From positions 9,753,366 through 9,817,365 of the forward strand of contig OX463846.1 of the NCBI GenBank assembly GCA_949825065.1: DNA of 64,000 nucleotides, read 5' to 3'. Both the position numbers and the translations under genes were made by a program. The first letter of the stretch is position 1. Every line of letters starts with the position of its first letter. The notes under the pieces were generated by a model. That model was not told the origin of the DNA. It did no database searches and saw only the letters and a list, made by a program, of their open reading frames with translations. Below, one piece after another: positions 21,700 to 33,018 of this stretch. Source of the DNA: Odontocerum albicorne. Lineage: Eukaryota; Arthropoda; Insecta; Trichoptera; Odontoceridae.

Positions 21700-21990
21700 A
21701 GTGCTATATGAAACTCTGCCTTATTGCAGCACATTTAACCTGCCGATCGTCTTGGAACATTGATCTCCTTATCGCCGGAACTTTTAATATAAAATGTCCA
21801 AGCTTTGCACTTCCTAAAGTGCAACAGCGGCCACACTTCAAACTAATTAAAGCACAGGCGTTTTCCATCTACAAAATGGCTCCCAATCTTACTCGATCAC
21901 GGTGGTTAGCCTACCAATCCCTTGCGAAGATTTCTACGGTTTATCACCAATTTTTTTTTCCTAAATATATGCAAATGCGAACAAGTTCAT
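21700..21990 (+). repeat. Dispersed repeat C, fuller copy
   Basis: Matches 32097-32290 in reverse: ctacaaaatggct, ac(t/a)c(g/a)atcacg, taccaa. It also matches 23380-23470 in part (gcaacagc and gcacaggcgtttt). About 290 bp, no coding content; a SINE or MITE is possible. Confidence 0.55.
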
Positions 21991-21994
21991 ACCC

Positions 21995-24060
21995 CTAAAT
22001 TCATGATATGGCCTTACTTATTGCTATTTTTTAACCTTAAAATGAGGTAATGTAATCACGGGATTCCTTTATTTAAGGAAGCCATGAGTTTTTTGACGAA
22101 ATTTAATTTGAAATACCAAATTTTGTCGTAAAAAATAATCAAAATTTTGTATTTAGTGTTAAGGCCATTCTACTAGTTATATCCCAAGACCTTAGCTTCC
22201 ATTTTCATATCCTTACATTTAACTTATAAATATTTATTCTATATTTTAAACGCGTCAATAATATTTCGTAAATCTTAGAAAAAAACGTTTGTTTCACTTT
22301 GTCATGTTTATACATTTTTAATAAAACAAATAAAACATTTTTTGATTTTGTATACACCTATGTATTATTTGAGATAATTATAAGTTTCAAACACCTCCAT
22401 CTTTCTCGTCAGGCGAAGATGAACTCAAATAAAACAGTGGCGAATACAAAATAAATAAAAAAAACTGTATTATAGTTACTGCCAATAATAATTGGTTCGA
22501 ATCCCAAGTAAGAGCAGAGTACCCTTGAGGAGAGTGTTTTATAAACAGAGCTAAATAAATTGCGTTTTCTTATTATATCAAAAATATTATTTCTATGGAA
22601 TAAAGCAATATTTTGTCAGTCAGATGGCAAATAAAATAAAATAAACATTTTCCGATACGAACTCCACCTCTGATAAAACTTGAGGCAGATAGGACAGATG
22701 AAAAGGATGGGGTAGATTTGATGGTACATTGAGCTTTGCCGATTTTATCCCTGATCGAATTTCTTTCACGTGTGCATTTCAACCTAGTGATGGTTACGAA
22801 GACGACACGAATATACCTAAACCTTTTCGCAAATTATTTTACTTTTATTTTCTACCGATATTAACTGCTTTCCAACACTTGTTCACTATTGAACGATATT
22901 TTTTTTAGTTTGGAGGTTTAAATAATGTTTTAGTGTGTCTGGGTTCATATGATTTTAAGCCATTGAAGCTTATTCCAAAAGTCTGAAACGTATTCATATT
23001 ACTGTTAAATATAGGGTTGTATATAGCGATAGTTTAATTATTCTGAATATTGTTACAATAATTCAGATAATTAGCACATAAACTACTGAATAACATGATT
23101 TCTGATATCATAAAGTCCGAAAGTGAATACGCCAGGATGCTCACTTATAAGCGTGAGTGTTTACCGTTAGATGATGACCGTCCATTCTCAATGCTAAAAA
23201 ATAGCATTACTCAATGACCACGAGATGTAGCATACATAGCTATGAAAAACATTTAAAAAAGAATATTTATACAGCGCTGTTTAGAGAGGAAACTGATCTC
23301 GAGGATATAAAATAATGATAAATAAATAAGTCTGTCTGGGGAAACGTTCCAGCATATTAAACTTCTTACCAACAGAATTTCGGCTTTGATTCGTCCAAAC
23401 TGTGTGCTTGCCGAATTGCAACAGCTAGCACACATTGATTCAATACATGCACAGGCGTTTTTCATGCACAGGACAGCTTACAATTATACTTAATCGGAAG
23501 AGATTGTCCATCGTCGTAAAGGGAAATGCAACGTCTGGAAAATATCTGTCAGTTTTCAAATCATATGAACATGCCAGAAATACAGAAAAAGTTATATTAA
23601 AATGATCTAAAGTAAAAAAATATTGAAAATCTCTGTCTAACGTGTATTGAAAGACTTCTTTAACCCTTATAGTTTTTCCAGAGAATATTGAAGATTTTAT
23701 TTCCATTTAAAAGACATTTTCTCCTGCCACCAGAGGGCTCAAATTCTGCTAAATTATTTTCTGTAATCTACGGGAAAACGTTTTTTGAAAAAGAATGAAT
23801 CCTAAAAAAAATACAATTGAAACGCTAAAAGAATTGAAAAAAGTATTCCACCGACTACTATTTGCAAGCAAATGTATGAAATATTAAAAAAAATTAATTC
23901 TTTAAATTTTTTAAATCAAACTGTTTTTTAATTACCCATTGGAAGTAATTTTTTTTATTTGTATGTTCGTTTTCTTTAGTCTATAATTTAATCTCAACAA
24001 ATGTATATGTGATAAATAATATTATAATTAGGAGTTCTGTTCTATAATTGACAATCTGTG
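21995..24060. other. AT-rich sequence with small retroposon scraps
   Basis: No gene. 22490-22560 holds a plus-strand SINE scrap (GGTTCGAATCCC followed by cccttgaggagagt), which contains a B-box-like motif. 23380-23470 is a scrap of repeat C. 23490-23515 resembles the ATCGGAAGAGATTG core of the SINEs. The rest is anonymous. Confidence 0.45.
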
Positions 24061-24064
24061 TGAC

Positions 24065-24905
24065 CACGATGGCAGAGTTAGTGGAGAAATTGTTTGATAA
24101 GTAAATTATACGAGAGATGTATAGTGAAAGCTCTGACTATGAATGTTGCGAAATGTTATGTCATGGTGATAGAAAAGTGTGAAAGGAAAAGTAAATGCGA
24201 TATATGGGCGAGTAATGAAAAATTAGAGCAAATTGAATAAATCTGCTATTTATAGTATATATAGTAGTATTTTCTCAGATGAAGGAAGAGTTACGAGAAA
24301 TATAGAATCACGTGAAGCGATAGGAAACAAGTCAATAAGCCACTAAATGTATTTAACCGAACTGAACAGAATCAAAATCTGATAAGATGATAGTCTACAC
24401 ATTATTTTAGTACCGACTTTGATGTATGCGAATGAAATGTGGACGTAGAAAAAACTTAAAAAAAGCCAAATCAATGCTCCAGAAATGCATGTACATAGAA
24501 GAATACATGGAGTGACAACGTATGACAGAATACGGAATGAAGCGATAAGGGATGAATGTGATCTGTTGGGGGGCTGATGTGTTGAGTACGATTAAGGGAG
24601 CAATCTGACATGGTTTGGGCACGTAGAGATAATTAATAAAGAAAGACTTATATAGCAAATACACAATGTAATTGTGAACGGAGAGAGTGGTAAATTAAGA
24701 CTATGAAAAGTATGGTTAGATCATGGGAATTATATTTCAAAATAAGTAAATTTAAGAAAAGGAATCGTAGGAGTTCTATGAGAAGGTGTATGGCCGTGAA
24801 AGAGGCAAAATATGGGTGTGGAGATAGAAATGTCTGGCGCTCGGTTCTCTTTGCTAACTCCAAAAGGTAAATGGCGTAATGGTATGTATTTATGTGTGTA
24901 AATTC
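24065..24905 (+). pseudogene. LINE family B, longest remnant: post-RT region to 3' end
   Basis: Read with frame changes, the plus strand gives the order typical of one insect non-LTR group: F-S-D-E-G (about 24270), L-V-P-T-L-M-Y-A-N-E-M-W-T (24405-24450), G-V-T-T-Y-D-R-I-R-N-E-A-I-R-D-E-C (24510-24560), W-F-G-H-V-like gtttgggcacgtag (24612), then Y-E-K-V-Y-G and E-A-K-Y-G-C-G-D-R-N-V-W near 24780-24840. The end is aaatggcgtaatggtatgta. Many stops are present. No reverse-transcriptase catalytic motif is retained, so this is a 5'-truncated copy. Confidence 0.65.
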
Positions 24906-24997
24906 TGAAAAAATCCTTTAATTGCAGTTTTTCATAATATTACATAAACATTGACTTTGAGCTTAAATTCACTATGAATATTTATAGTTCTTATAAT

Positions 24998-25538
24998 AGG
25001 TCTTTCAAATTGAGAGATATTTTTAATTCTTGGATAAAACACAGATGGTGTTGTGAACTTGCCTGGGTCTTGTGACATTTGAAAAGTGTAATGTATGACA
25101 TTTATAAAAATGGAGTCGTATATAATACAACAATGCGTTCAAATTGTTGAATTATTTTATGTATTGTAATCTCCGAAAACGGTGATGTTAATTGGCCACC
25201 AAGATCATGTGATCTGACACCGTTGGACTATTTTATCTGGGGTTGCGTAAAAAGCCTGGTCTATAAGAATGACCCCAATCAATTCCTGAGCTGAAGGACG
25301 AAATTATTCGCGTTATTGATGAGTTAGAACCGTAATTATGCCAAAATGTCATCGAAAATTTTGACAAAAGAGTGGACATCTGTGGAGCTGCAAGAAATGG
25401 GCATTTGGCGGATATTGTTTTTTGTAATTACATGTTATACATTATACTTCAATGACCAATAAAAAGTTTTTTTTAAATCAAAGCAAATTGTGTGTTTTAT
25501 ACAAGAATTAAAAAAAAACCGCTCAATTTGAAAGACCC
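24998..25538 (+). mobile_element. Tc1/mariner-superfamily deletion derivative, copy 2
   Basis: Same structure as 12491-13021: GGTCTTTCAAATTGAG at the left, CTCAATTTGAAAGACCC at the right. M-E-S-Y-I-I-Q-Q at 25111 is fused across the identical junction (gtattgtaatctcc) to N-W-P-P-R-S-C-D-L-T-P-L-D-Y. Copy 2 keeps the F-I-W-G-C-V-K block better than copy 1. It has no complete frame. Confidence 0.75.
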
Positions 25539-25539
25539 T

Positions 25540-26540
25540 TTACTACACCACAATATCATACATATTCTTCTCAAAGCATGTATTTCTACCGCTTCAAAAA
25601 TAATTTATTTGTATAAAAATCCTCATCAATTGCGAGAAATTTGTTTTGACTTGTTGTTGAAAATAAGTGGAATTTCCTCGTATTTACCATACATGATTTG
25701 AAAGTGAAATTATTTGATATTTTTGACCTCCTCTATTATCGGTAAGCGGGTGTTTTGAGTAACAATTCCTCCTGTAAAGTTTTACAGTATCTTGCTTTTA
25801 ACGCGGTTTTTAATACCGATATCCATTATATAAACATAAATTTAACATTGCTTTTGGTTTATATTTATGGTAAAGATAAAACCGGGTCATAAATTAAAAA
25901 TATGCAATGAACTAACTGGCTACGTTCCAAATGGACTATTGACGTACGAAGTTTGGAATGAGAAGATCTCAGAACTAGTGAATCAGATGCCAAATTGCAA
26001 TATGTTCTTTTAGAATTCTACCTATAAAATCATATTTTAGGATTTTTTCATTATTAGCACGTCATCAATGCATAATTAAATTTTGTTCAAAATGTGAAAA
26101 AATATATCACATACTGTCTTTATTATATAATATTATACACGAACAACGTTAAAAAATAAAACAATCAATCGAAATCTTCAACGCTGTCAAATACGGACAT
26201 TGTCATAGAATTACACCAAAACCAGGATTTTCGTCACCCTTTTTTTCTTATCTAGGAATCCAAAATCATTCAATATCTTTTTTGTTATTCTCCTGGCATG
26301 ATTCAGAGGAATATTGGTTTTGGGATATGCGAACATAGAACGGAAGTGTAGCGTGAAAAAAAACTAACCAGATGCAAAAGTCCAGCTAATAAAGTCCTTG
26401 GTATTCTTGATCTTGTATGGTATAGAGATATACAACATAAAATCTAAGTGTCGCCAAAAGAGTGACGTTCTTGAAATGAACGCTTGAGACGTTTGTTTCG
26501 AGTACCCTGGACAGCACGAGGAATTAATTATTCAATATTA
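25540..26540. other. AT-rich sequence, no gene seen
   Basis: No motif or shared repeat recognised. The open frame that crosses the end of the preceding element is chance. Confidence 0.45.
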
Positions 26541-26558
26541 TCAGAATAAAGAATGGCT

Positions 26559-27085
26559 TTTCTTTTCTTCTTCTTCCTGGCACTGTCCCAACTCATTGCC
26601 TAAATAGGTTGTCGGGGTCGGCTCTTCTCGTTCTCAGCCTGTATATTCTTCGATTCTGGGTATCGTTTTCAACTAGGCCGTTTTTCTGCAGGATTTTGGA
26701 GCATTGAGTCATCCAGGAGTTCTTTGGTCTTCCTCTGGGCAGCTGTCGAGGAAGATCCACAGACACTGCCTGATTTACAGTATGGTCTGGTGGTCTCCGT
26801 CTTAAGTGCCCGTACCATCTTAGCTGTCGCTCTTTCCGTTTACTGTTTATGCCAGTGACTATTTATATCAGTGGCTACCACGAATGCGTGAGCTCTTAAT
26901 TTTATCTTTCAGTGATACTCCTGCCGACCACCTAAGCGTTCGCATTTCTGCTGTTTCAAGTTGCCTAGAGTACGAGCTGTACATTGTCCAGCATTCTGAG
27001 CCATACATGATTGCGGGTCTATCAATTGTCTGGTATACCTTTATTTTCAGTTTTATAGGTATTTTTGGGTCACACAAGACTAAAA
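26559..27085 (-). pseudogene. 5'-truncated RTE-type LINE with target-site duplication
   Basis: On the minus strand the first frame (from about 27078) reads V-L-C-D-P-K-I-P-I-K-L-K-I-K-V-Y, then P-A-I-M-Y-G-S-E-C-W and E-T-A-E-M-R-T-L-R-W-S-A-G-V. After a frame change near 26866 the second reads L-R-W-Y-G-H-L-R-R-R-P-P-D-H-T-V-N-Q-A, then R-G-R-P-K-N-S-W-M and R-R-A-D-P-D-N, closing at TGA 26593. This is the C-terminal end of RTE-type endonuclease/reverse-transcriptase elements. The 3' tail is a (GAA)n-like stretch. Flanks at 26545-26558 and 27086-27099 match in 13 of 14 bases, as a target duplication would. Confidence 0.8.
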
Positions 27086-27099
27086 AATAAAGAACGGCT

Positions 27100-28940
27100 A
27101 TCTTTGACAACATCTATACTACATACACCAGAATTGAAGACACAATAGAGAAACTCGCTGTGCTATAAATAATAGATGCCACGTGGTGCCTTGGTTAGTC
27201 TTCAGCACATTGAAAACATTTAGTCAAAACAATGATCCAGAGATGCTGAAGACCACAAAAATATAAGCATACAACAAGAGCAGTGCTGAGCTGAGATATT
27301 ATAATTGATATAAACGAGAAACAAAACCATCACAAACATCTGCCAATTGCCTTATGTGAAAGTAAGTTTTTTCACATGTTACTGGTATAGTCATCCCCTT
27401 TATGAATCGACTCGACTCTCATGGTGTGGTTTCATTATCTTCAGCATATCATCTAAATTCGACACGTTTTAGGAAAGTAAGGACTAAGTAAGGTCTCAAA
27501 AAAATATGGGTATTGCTAATTTTATACATTTAAAAGTGGATTTAACAATTTTAAAATGTATTTTTATGTACAACGAGGAAATGTTGTGCTATTTAATTTT
27601 TATAAAATATCAATGTTGTTCTTTTTCTTATTGTGTAAAGATACTAAATTATTTCTGCCCAGAATTCTACCACTTCAACAGCACATGGCGTTTCACGAAT
27701 CAAGTTATCCTTGGTGCAAGATACTGAGCTCCTTGATCACTTCAGCAAGTGTTGCATCGATTGCTCCTCATTGTAGATAAATAAAACCGTAGATGCTGAA
27801 AGTTGATCACGCAATATTCCCCAATTTGACATGCCCATGGTTTCCCAAATTCCTGTTCGGAGCTTGTTGAGAAATTTTTAAGTCCTCCAGGGCAGTTAAG
27901 ATCAAGTTGATTATGTATCTGCAGGCAAATCTACCCTCTGTGTTCCCATGTTTCTCTTCACTCGTTCACCGTAGCAACATCAGTTGGTTGTTTCAGAGGT
28001 TTTATGTCCTTAATTAAACTGTGCTTTGATTTCAAAGTATGCATGGGGTCAGGATTTCTCAGCACCGCTTCCAATGTCAGGGGAGCGATTCCGGCAAGGG
28101 TGTGTAAAGTTATGGGTAATTAACCCCAGCCAGAATGTGCATCTTATTATGTGCGGCTGGTTTAGGGTTTAATTTCAGTATCACTTCTGTTTTTTTAAAC
28201 TTATAACTAATTAAAATTCATGTATTTTTTCATTTATACCTTCATTGTTATCTACTTTTAACTGCAAAGCCTCAAATTCAACTCGCCATTGAAATTAAAT
28301 GACACCAAGGCGAACAAATAGTCTTCTTACTTCTTAGATGAATAAGACAGGTTATAAACCTATCTCTTCTTTATATCCATAAAAAAATCATAAAATCAAG
28401 CGTCTCTTTAACTAAATAACCCCATCTCGAGAGAATATAAAACCTCTTTTGTGGAAAAATCGGCAATTTTCTTATTTTATTTATTCTCCTGTTTCAGGTT
28501 CAAAGTTACTCATGATGGATTTTTCATATAGGTAATGAAATTCAAAGCTTCTCACAGCCGTCGCACTCTGATGAAAGTCTCCAGTATAAAATTAAATCAA
28601 GTAACTTTATTGAAATAATAAAAACGAATCTTAACTTTTTCCAAATTAAGTCAAGCGAAATAAAATACTAAAAAATGTACGCCTTTTACGACTTCTACCG
28701 ATGGACGAGTTTGATAGTCTGAGTTATAAATTGAAACCAAATACTTGGAACGTCATAAGCTATAACAACTTTCGTGTTTCCTTTTTTCAACTTAGAAAAA
28801 AAAACAGTTTTCTTACAAACGAAATATTTTTGAGGGAAAATGAATGTGTTTGTAATTAAATCATGACTACTATAAAATCAAATATAGTGTACCCATCAAC
28901 AAATTTAAATTGGTGATATGGATATATTATAAGCTTTAAG
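27100..28940. other. Anonymous sequence, one possible decayed coding stretch
   Basis: No gene is supported. On the minus strand from about 28085 to 27960 one frame runs open with P-D-P-M-H-T-L-K-S-K-H-S-L-I-K-D-I-K-P, then hits a stop. It looks like decayed coding sequence, perhaps from a retroelement, but I do not recognise it. The rest is AT-rich with no shared repeats. Confidence 0.4.
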
Positions 28941-28944
28941 GGTA

Positions 28945-29140
28945 GACAGCATTGTCTTCGTCCCCGTTAATCGAACTGTCGGGTTAAGATCCCCTTTTGT
29001 AGGCACGGGACTCGCGATTTGTCGTCGCTCATGTTAGCAATTTAAAATGCAACAACACTTGCATTAGTCTAGCTTGTGTGAGTAGTTTTACCAAACAATT
29101 TTATCTAAAATGAGGTGCTTAAGAAGAGTGAAGCTAGTGA
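28945..29140 (-). repeat. SINE family G copy
   Basis: Shares gttaatcgaactgtcgggtt, acaacacttg, ttttaccaaac and a spacing of about 200 bp with 10984-11200, 59435-59702 and 63640-63870. The tRNA-like head seen at 59618-59700 is not clear here. Confidence 0.5.
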
Positions 29141-29243
29141 CGTTAACGGATCAAATTATAAATACTAGTCAAATGCTTATTCAAAGAAGTAACTCCATTA
29201 CTTAATTTCGAGAGAGCGCAGTTTTACTTAAGTAATAATACTA

Positions 29244-30066
29244 GGTGCGTCCAGAAAATAAAGAACGATTACGCACCACGCCCTGCGCCGATCTCCCACC
29301 ACTGCGATCGTATACGCGCCAGTTAGCTCCTTCCCTCGCTTCAGTACGAGCTAAGTTTTGTTGCTGAATGGTCGTGCGTCTAGTACATGAATCTTTACCA
29401 CAAATTTCAATATCGCTCCAACATGAAATAGTGACAGAGCACCTTGGCTACAAAAAAATGTGTGCTCGGAAAAGAAAAACCGAATCTCAATACCAGAAAA
29501 ATGATGGTAACAGTTTTTTGGGACCGAAAGGGTTTGATCCACGTAGAGTCTATGCCAAGAGGACACACAATAAACTCAGAGGCCTATTGTGAAACTCTTC
29601 AACGACTTAGACGCGCCCTCCAAAACAAGAGACGTGAAATGTTGTTGGGAAAGGTGGTTTTGATTCATGACAATGCGCGGCCTCATGCTTCAGCACGAAC
29701 ACAGCGAGAACTTCAACGTCATAAGTGGGAAATTTTTGGACACCCTCTTTACAGCCCCGACTTGGCACCAAGTGATTTTAACTTATTAGCAAAACTAAAG
29801 GAATTTTCGGGTGGAAAACAGTTCGCAAACGATGAAGACCTCAAACAAGGAGTGACATCCTGGCTCAAATCTTTGGCGGTAGAAGAGAAGAGAAACATCG
29901 AAATTGAAAAATTGGTTCCACGTTACAATAAGTGCCTTGAAAGCTATGGCGACTACATTGAAAAATAGAGTGAGGTACTGTGACTTTGTAAATAAAGTTT
30001 TGTGTTGATATCTTTCGTTTTTATTTACTTATGCCAAAACATTCTTTAATTTCTGGATGACCCACG
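29244..30066 (+). mobile_element. Mariner element with internal deletion
   Basis: TA flanks both ends. The left end is GGTGCGTCCAGAAAATAAAG and the right, in reverse, CGTGGGTCATCCAGAAATTA, so the terminal inverted repeats match except for a 3-base offset. Length 823 bp against about 1.3 kb for complete mariners. The missing part lies in the transposase gene: the DNA-binding half and the first catalytic Asp are lost. Confidence 0.8.
29444..29971 (+). pseudogene. Mariner transposase, C-terminal catalytic part
   Basis: The open frame of 174 codons begins in the remnant of H-E-I-V-T-E-H-L-G-Y-K-K-M-C-A-R, which itself reads in another frame from 29422. It then gives V-T-V-F-W-D-R-K-G, the second catalytic Asp in H-D-N-A-R-P-H, and the third in Y-S-P-D-L-A-P-S-D-F. 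Exactly 34 residues separate the two Asp, the mariner D34D signature. It ends K-L-V-P-R-Y-N-K-C...G-D-Y-I-E-K, the usual mariner C-terminus. The G-D-E block with the first Asp is deleted and a frameshift lies near 29465. No activity is expected. The start ATG at 29444 is not a native start. Confidence 0.85.
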
Positions 30067-30069
30067 TAC

Positions 30070-30975
30070 ATAGACTTGAATATTAACTTAGTTTTTTTTT
30101 CACCGATTGCTGTTTATACATCACGACCAGTGGATAAAATAAAATACTCAGAAAAAATATATTTCGAAACTGTCTTAAATAACTGATTATTTGATTGCGT
30201 TAAATCTAGTTAGATAGTTTAAATATTTCAAATAATACAAAGTATGATTGATTAGGTCAGTAATAACGTACTATGAATTATGGGTAGCATATTTGAATAT
30301 GCAACCCATAATACGAATAAAGCAAATAAATAAACAGCGATCCGTCGATTGATGATATCTGTTAAGTCACCATGGCTTGAAGTCAATAAAATTTGATGAT
30401 GAAAATTTGTGAGCCCAGGGTGGTCTCACAAGATGCGAGAATGAGATATTAAAGATATTTAAGCTGATAAAAATAATTCGGGGGGGCTATGCCGATCATT
30501 TGTGGGGGTAAGCTCTTGAGCGGGGATGTGCAAAGCAACTGTGAAAGCCTTCACGTAATCAAATAAATGTTATATCTAAGAGCTCGATGGCAAAGAGAAA
30601 TACGCGAAATTGTTTTCTTGCGAGGTAACTAATGACTTCGATTTAATTGATTGTGTTTATTTATTTATCTATTCATTTTTAACGACCGCAGTCTATATGA
30701 AAAAATTAAAATTCAATACGAATTAAACAAAGTTCAAATCAAAACAGATAAAAATAAAGTTTATATACGTGTCCGAGAAATATACGGAATTGGAGATAAT
30801 GCACGGTGGGATAGAAACCGTATAAGATATTGACGAGGTCACATAGAATGGATGGATAGCACAAGGGTTCCATACATAACAATGCAACATGCCATTAAAA
30901 ATGGAAATCAAGCCTAAAAATAAAATATATTTAACAAATGATATTTTTGATTGAACCAAACTTAAGAATATGATT
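30070..30975. other. AT-rich sequence, no gene seen
   Basis: No gene. The stretch 30770-30900 can be read as a R-G-H-I-E-W-M-D-S like peptide, recalling the GHVxRM block of LINE C-termini, but too little is preserved to call it. Confidence 0.4.
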
Positions 30976-30977
30976 TA

Positions 30978-31186
30978 TTGTTTAGTTAAAATATCGTATT
31001 AATCTGTTTAGTTAAAATATCATATTAATCTGTTTAGTTAAAATATCGTATTAATCTGTTTAGTTAAAATATCATATTAATCTGTTTAGTTAAAATATCG
31101 TATTAATCTGTTTAGTTAAAATATCATATTAATCTGTTTAGTTAAAATATCGTATTAATCTGTTCAGTTAAAATATCGTATTAAAT
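30978..31186. repeat. 26-bp array, 8 units, alternating two variants
   Basis: The unit is tctgtttagttaaaatatcg followed by tattaa. Units alternate atcg / atca at one position for the first seven, so the higher-order unit is a 52-bp dimer; the eighth repeats the atcg form. Confidence 0.85.
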
Positions 31187-31189
31187 AAG

Positions 31190-31509
31190 AATATTTATCG
31201 CTGGTTGTGCGACTTGTTTTGTTGCATGTTGGATAACAAAAAGGGTAAGTACTTGAAGTTTTTTTTTACAAAACAAATTCAAAATGCTCTGCTCATCTAA
31301 GGACAGATCCAAGATCGAAAGTCACGTGAAATGAAGGTATCAAGGCAATTTTAAAGAAGCACCCATTGTAAAAAAAATCTATGAAGATATACTTAAATGA
31401 CAAGAACACGTAATACGGCACATCATATTGTAAGGAAAACATTAGCATGTACGTTAGAATATACCAACTACTAGAAAATGAAGAGGAAAAGGTTACGTGA
31501 TCATCATCA
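31190..31509. other. AT-rich sequence, no gene seen
   Basis: Nothing recognisable. Confidence 0.4.
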
Positions 31510-31815
31510 TTACCAATTAATATAAAATTTATTGTACTTACACCCGTGTGAAACAATAGGTGATTTAAGAAATATGACTTCTAATACATAAAATAACAGT
31601 TTTGGTTCGATTCCACAACCATCCATGCTGTTGGGGGAGACAATAAGTCTTCGTCCTGCGCGATCTACACAAGAAGATTGAAATATTTCTTTTATGAGCG
31701 CGACGTCACATAGTGACGAAGAAGGAACTACCCAAAGGGAGTCATTCTCAGTGGAGACATACCTAAGTTTAAAAGGAATAGTAGTGACAACGGACTTAAG
31801 GTCCGACATCACGGG
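31510..31815 (-). pseudogene. Repeated coding-like fragment H, copy 1, family unknown
   Basis: The minus-strand frame of 100 codons reads M-S-D-L-K-S-V-V-T-T-I-P-F-K-L-R-Y, then P-S-S-S-L-C-D-V-A-L-I-K-E-I-F and a C-V-D-R-A-G-R-R block. The same DNA, with small gaps, occurs at 49690-49860 on the plus strand (ggaccttaagtccgt, cttcgtc, tatgtgacgt...gctcataaaa). Two copies mean a mobile or duplicated source. I do not recognise the protein, and the second copy is frame-broken. Confidence 0.45.
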
Positions 31816-31914
31816 AGAAGGAAAATATCAATGACCAATGAATTAATTTGATTTACGTCACTATTGACGGGTAATCACTAGTAATCATAATAAAATGACG
31901 GTATATGTAACGCT

Positions 31915-31975
31915 ATTTAGAGAGCAGACTCTCCTCAAGGGCGCTCTTACTCAAGGGAAAATAGAACCCCTTCTT
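31915..31975 (-). repeat. SINE fragment of the CTTGAGGAGAGT type
   Basis: tttagagagcagactctcct followed by caagggcgctcttac is the reverse of the 53100-53160 copy. Confidence 0.5.
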
Positions 31976-32096
31976 ATTAACAGTTCTAAAAATAGCAGAC
32001 TAAAAATACTACAAAAAATATAGCAGATTGAGTTTAAATATTAGAAGGTGGTGGTTGCAGTCATAAGATTAGGTTCTTTTCCATATCTGCGTATGT

Positions 32097-32290
32097 TTAG
32101 AAAAAATACATTTTGTAAGAAAATCGCAGAAAGCTTACCGAGGGGTCGATATATCGGTAGATTAACCCTCGTGATTGAGTATGCTTTTTAGCCATTTTGT
32201 GGATAGAAGATGTCTGTGCGTGAATTTTTATAAAGCACGAGTATACCAGCTTCTGCACTTTAGAAACTACACAGTCAGAACAGATCAAAC
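32097..32290 (-). repeat. Dispersed repeat C, reversed copy
   Basis: In reverse it gives cacaaaatggcta, actcaatcacgaggg and ttctgcgattttcttac, aligned with 21850-21960 and 52885-52915. Confidence 0.55.
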
Positions 32291-32340
32291 CAAAAGTTCA
32301 GATGACAAAAATATCAATGTTTCAAATCAATTGGCAGGTT

Positions 32341-32470
32341 AAATCTGCAGCAGTATTTATAAAGCTCTGTTTGACAATATACGCAGCAGTATTTATATTG
32401 ATCTATATGGCTCTATATCAGTATTTATATTGAGCTATATGGCTCTATATCAGTATTTACAATATATTGA
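32341..32470. repeat. Short local duplications
   Basis: gcagcagtatttata occurs twice and a 33-base phrase around tatatggctctatatcagta is duplicated. No element recognised. Confidence 0.6.
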
Positions 32471-32564
32471 TCCACTCGTATATCGCGGCCCGCGAGGAGT
32501 CTTGATGCGGCCCGCAAGATTCTCGCCGCAACAGACGTGACGGACGATATCATACACACTTAAA

Positions 32565-32807
32565 ATGGCTTTTAAGGAAAAAACTAACTTGGTGGATTTC
32601 TGTGGGAGTTTGCCTTCTGAAAACTACAAGGAGTTAAAAAGGTTTGCTCAGCAAATAATTACTATCTTTGGTAGTACATATATTTGTGAGCAAACTTTTT
32701 CAATTTTGAATACCGAAAAAACAAACACTTCTCGGTTGTCAGATTCACATTTAGACGCAACGCGTTACAACGCGTTTCTTCATCAAAAATGCAAGCTAAT
32801 ATAAAAA
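32565..32807 (+). pseudogene. hAT transposase C-terminal dimerisation domain
   Basis: The 79-codon frame reads F-C-G-S-L-P-S-E-N-Y-K-E-L-K-R-F-A-Q, then F-G-S-T-Y-I-C-E-Q-T-F-S-I-L-N and S-R-L-S-D-S-H-L-D-A. This is the C-terminal hAT dimerisation segment, in which FGSTYxCEQxFSxMN followed by SRLxDxHL is diagnostic. The ATG is internal; the catalytic and zinc-finger parts upstream are absent. The native stop at 32805 is kept. Short fragment, not a functional protein. Confidence 0.85.
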
Positions 32808-33018
32808 AACTTGCAAGTCAAATGCAGCCGCAAAAAATTTCATTGATTTTATTAACTACAATAAATGTCGTAAAAATATATACTTGTAATTAACGTTTTA
32901 TATTTAAAACTAAAATATTTGTACACAAATATTGTAGGTATAACAGGTCTGTAAATATGAAACCGGAATTTTTTTATAGAAAATACTCATTTATTGTACG
33001 AAAATGGTAAAAAATATT

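Noticed and set aside
27660..28090. Coding gene on the minus strand
   Set aside because: One stretch reads like protein, but stops recur and I cannot name a family; kept only as a note in the gap entry.
30400..30540. Possible CAP/venom-allergen-like peptide (Y-A-D-H-x-W-G... G-C-A)
   Set aside because: Only a few residues fit, with stops and frame changes between; too weak to support.
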